Below are positions 62,006 to 64,000 of a stretch of 64,000 nt of DNA, in pieces (the stretch's first letter is position 1; every line of letters begins with the position of its first letter). A model generated the notes under the pieces. It had not been told where the DNA came from. It ran no database searches and was given only the letters and a program-made list of their open reading frames with translations. The translations under genes and the position numbers were made by a program. The stretch is from Thermoanaerobaculia bacterium (GTDB lineage Bacteria > Acidobacteriota > Thermoanaerobaculia > Multivoradales > JAHEKO01): NCBI GenBank assembly GCA_947259195.1, contig CAMYLC010000063.1, forward strand, positions 1-64,000. Reading direction: 5' to 3'.

Positions 62006-63103
62006 ATGGAAATCCGCGTAAAGCGTTCTGAGTTCTTGAATGAGCTTGCACCCATGCAGGGAATCGTCGAGCGGCGAACGACGATACCGGTGCTCTCTCA
62101 CATCCTGCTACGCGGTGAGGCTGACCAACTGCACCTCGCTGCTACGGACCTGGATGTCTCCCTGACCACGAGTTGTCCGGCCGACGTGGAAGGTGCTGGC
62201 GGAATCGCGGTACAGGCGAGGAAGTTCCTCGAGATCATCCGGGCCGTAGTGGGGGAGGAAGTGCGGTTGGTTCTAGAGGACGAGCAGCGACTCATCATCG
62301 TTGCCGGCAAGTCGCGCTTTAAGATCAACGGGCTTTCACCGGCGGATTTTCCGACACTTCCCGATGTCGGCGACCATGAAGGAACCGAGATTCCGTTCGC
62401 CCAACTCAAGGCTATGATCGGTAAGGTCATCTTCGCGGTTTCCATTGAAGAGTCGCGGTTTCAACTCAATGGAGCGCTATTCAAGCTCAAAGACGACTCT
62501 CTCGAGATGGTGGCAACCGATGGGCACCGTCTGGCTCTGGTGGAAAACGAGCTGAAGGGCGCCAAGGCCGAGGACGGAGTACTCGTGCCACGGAAGGCTC
62601 TCCAAGAGCTCCTGCGCTTTGAAGGTGAAGACAAGGTCTCGTTTCGCAAGGGCGAGCACCATCTGTCGTTTCGGTTGGGTCGAAGGGAGTTGATCTGCCG
62701 CATTCTGGAAGGTACCTTTCCCGACTACGACAGGGTCATAGCCAAGGACAACGATAAGAAGGCGATCTTCGAGCGCAAGAACCTCTCCGCTGCGATTCAG
62801 CGGGTGGCGCTGCTGACCGGCGATCGAGCGCGAGCCGTGAGCCTCCAGTTCGACGCCGAGAGGCTGGTGATATCGGCGGCCAATCCCGATCTCGGCGAGG
62901 CGGCGGAAGAGGTGACTTGCGAGCACGGTGGAGACGAGCTGCGCCTGGGAGTCAATCCTGACTACATGGGACAATTCCTTTCGGCACTGGAAACGGACAA
63001 GGTCATGCTCGAGATGAAAGACGAGAACACCCAGTGCATCGGTGTACCGGTTGACGGACAGGATCGACGCTACCTGTGTGTCATCATGCCCATGAGGATC
63101 TAG
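62006..63103 (+). CDS. dnaN: DNA polymerase III sliding clamp (beta)
   Basis: The 365-residue protein has the three-domain clamp arrangement: RTTIPVLSHILL, FKINGLSPADFPTLP, ESRFQLNGALF, MVATDGHRLALVE and the C-terminal CIGVPVDGQDRRYLCVIMPMRI, whose last residues form the partner-binding pocket rim. Clamp length is normal. GGAGAAG precedes the ATG. It is followed by recF after an 81-nt gap, as usual at bacterial origins. Confidence 0.97.
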   Translation: MEIRVKRSEFLNELAPMQGIVERRTTIPVLSHILLRGEADQLHLAATDLDVSLTTSCPADVEGAGGIAVQARKFLEIIRAVVGEEVRLVLEDEQRLIIVAGKSRFKINGLSPADFPTLPDVGDHEGTEIPFAQLKAMIGKVIFAVSIEESRFQLNGALFKLKDDSLEMVATDGHRLALVENELKGAKAEDGVLVPRKALQELLRFEGEDKVSFRKGEHHLSFRLGRRELICRILEGTFPDYDRVIAKDNDKKAIFERKNLSAAIQRVALLTGDRARAVSLQFDAERLVISAANPDLGEAAEEVTCEHGGDELRLGVNPDYMGQFLSALETDKVMLEMKDENTQCIGVPVDGQDRRYLCVIMPMRI

Positions 63104-63184
63104 TCGTCTCCGAATCTCCCCGTTAGAGGAGCGCCCCGTCCTCCGTCCCTGACCGAAATCGACAGAGTCAGAGATCGACGCCGT

Positions 63185-64000
63185 TTGATCACACTCCTTT
63201 CCAGCTACTCATTTCGCAATCTCAAGGACATCGAGTGGCGACCCGGTCCTGGTTGCCACCTGATTCTCGGTCCCAATGGGTCTGGTAAGTCCAGTCTCCT
63301 GGAAGCGGTGTATCTACTGGCCACGACCCGTAGTTTCCGCACATCCCAGCCAAGCGATTGTGTACGACATGGAGAAAGTGAGTTCCGCCTATCGGGGGAG
63401 GTGGATAGCGGTGTGAGAAGTCGACTGGAGGTGGGCTGGGTGTCCGGAGGAAGGCACCGCCGCCTGAACGACAGGACGGCTCCCCTGGTCGATCATCTTC
63501 GAGTCTTGCCGGTAGTGGCCTGGACCGATGCCGATCGAGAGCTCCTGACCGGCCCACCGGCTCTCAGGCGGCGTTTTGTCGATCAGGGGATCGTTGCCGA
63601 GAAGCCATCCACCCTCGAGACCCTGGCCCGATACCGACAGGCGCTCGCCGGCAAGAGGATCCTCCTGGTGGAGCGGCGAAAGGAGATCGGTCCCTGGAAC
63701 GAGGTTCTAGCAGGCGCGGCAAGCGAGATCATGAAGCTCCGTCGCGACTACATAGAGAGGGTTTCGACAGAGTTCGCGGCGGCCGTCTCGTTGAGCGGAC
63801 TCTCTTTGCCGCCGGTGGAGCTTCGGTATAGACCCTCGATTGAAAGCGAGGACCTCTCGCAGGAGGTCGTACTCGACACGATCGAGAGCTTCGAGCGTCG
63901 TGAGCGACACAAGGGCAGACCATTGGTGGGTCCCCACCTCGACGACGTCGAGGTGCTGTTCGATGGTCGGGGTATTCGGCGTGTCGGCTCCGCCGGCGAG
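63185..64000 (+). CDS. recF: DNA replication/repair protein RecF (3' end outside window)
   Basis: RecF is an SMC-like ATPase that acts with RecO and RecR at gaps. The visible 272 residues include SYSFRNLKDIEWRPGPGCHLILGPNGSGKSSLLEAVYLLATTRSF-type N-terminal sequence with Walker A GPNGSGKSS, then RRRFVDQGI, YRQALAGKRILL, and the signature region VGPHLDDVEVLF. The start is a TTG at 63185; no ATG or GTG fits the conserved N-terminus. About 90-100 residues are missing at the end. Confidence 0.93.
   Translation, partial: MITLLSSYSFRNLKDIEWRPGPGCHLILGPNGSGKSSLLEAVYLLATTRSFRTSQPSDCVRHGESEFRLSGEVDSGVRSRLEVGWVSGGRHRRLNDRTAPLVDHLRVLPVVAWTDADRELLTGPPALRRRFVDQGIVAEKPSTLETLARYRQALAGKRILLVERRKEIGPWNEVLAGAASEIMKLRRDYIERVSTEFAAAVSLSGLSLPPVELRYRPSIESEDLSQEVVLDTIESFERRERHKGRPLVGPHLDDVEVLFDGRGIRRVGSAGE

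Overview
The window is a GC-rich, gene-dense bacterial chromosome segment that contains the replication origin. Its right end carries sppA, dnaA, dnaN and recF, with DnaA boxes and a run of four CTA trios between dnaA and dnaN. About 13-20 kb to the left lies the usual origin-proximal set on the minus strand: rpmH, rnpA, yidD, yidC, jag, rsmG, parA, parB and bactofilin, with two parS sites. Bacillithiol genes, a DUF6503-like protein, Ser/Thr kinases with TolB-like and TPR domains, and the style of the sigma-like gene suggest an Acidobacteriota (Thermoanaerobaculia-like) organism. That placement is inference, not proof. The genome uses many GTG and TTG starts and many 4-nt stop/start overlaps.

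Layout. 1-4.5 kb (minus): partial ornithine cyclodeaminase-like gene, a sigma-like gene lacking region 4, and a GNAT/cyclic-nucleotide-binding fusion translationally coupled to an M20 amidohydrolase. 4.7-9.6 kb (plus): secreted or exported proteins, an Ada-type methyltransferase, a PilZ protein and a dienelactone hydrolase. 9.6-11.4 kb (minus): tsaD and small ORFs. 11.4-15.6 kb (plus): glycolytic operon gap-pgk-tpiA-secG, then tRNA-Leu. 15.7-19.5 kb (minus): cyclophilin and small membrane proteins. 19.5-23.6 kb (minus): bacillithiol cluster (methyltransferase, bshC, bshB1, bshA), in which bshA has an internal out-of-frame deletion. 23.7-29.5 kb (plus): dusB, an aminotransferase, a Yip1 protein, tmRNA and a large kinase. 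30-38 kb: mtnA and a divergent trans-sulfuration enzyme, cutA, pseudopilin and ComEA-like genes, two tandem signal peptidases, pyrF and pyrD. 38.3-47.1 kb: phosphodiesterase-like membrane protein, then the parAB/rnpA region. 47.3-50.5 kb (minus): a frameshifted SYLF gene, a HAD lipoprotein, two tRNA-Ser genes and tadA. 50.6-57.2 kb (plus): SRP RNA, dnaX, ebfC, recR, an aminotransferase and regulatory or hypothetical genes. 57-58 kb (minus): mutY. 58.6-64 kb (plus): sppA and the origin.

The most unusual structure is at 43.29-43.69 kb. A 35-bp unit containing a near-palindromic parS is duplicated, and the second parS ends on the A of the start codon of a small stand-alone LAGLIDADG-type protein inserted between rsmG and jag. 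ParA, ParB and a bactofilin are encoded as one overlapping set about 1.9 kb away. Other points worth checking are the broken bshA beside an otherwise complete bacillithiol set with a possible thiol N-methyltransferase, the GNAT-CNBD fusion, the DnaA-trio origin, and dispersed short repeats flanking the tRNA-Ser genes and the parS region.
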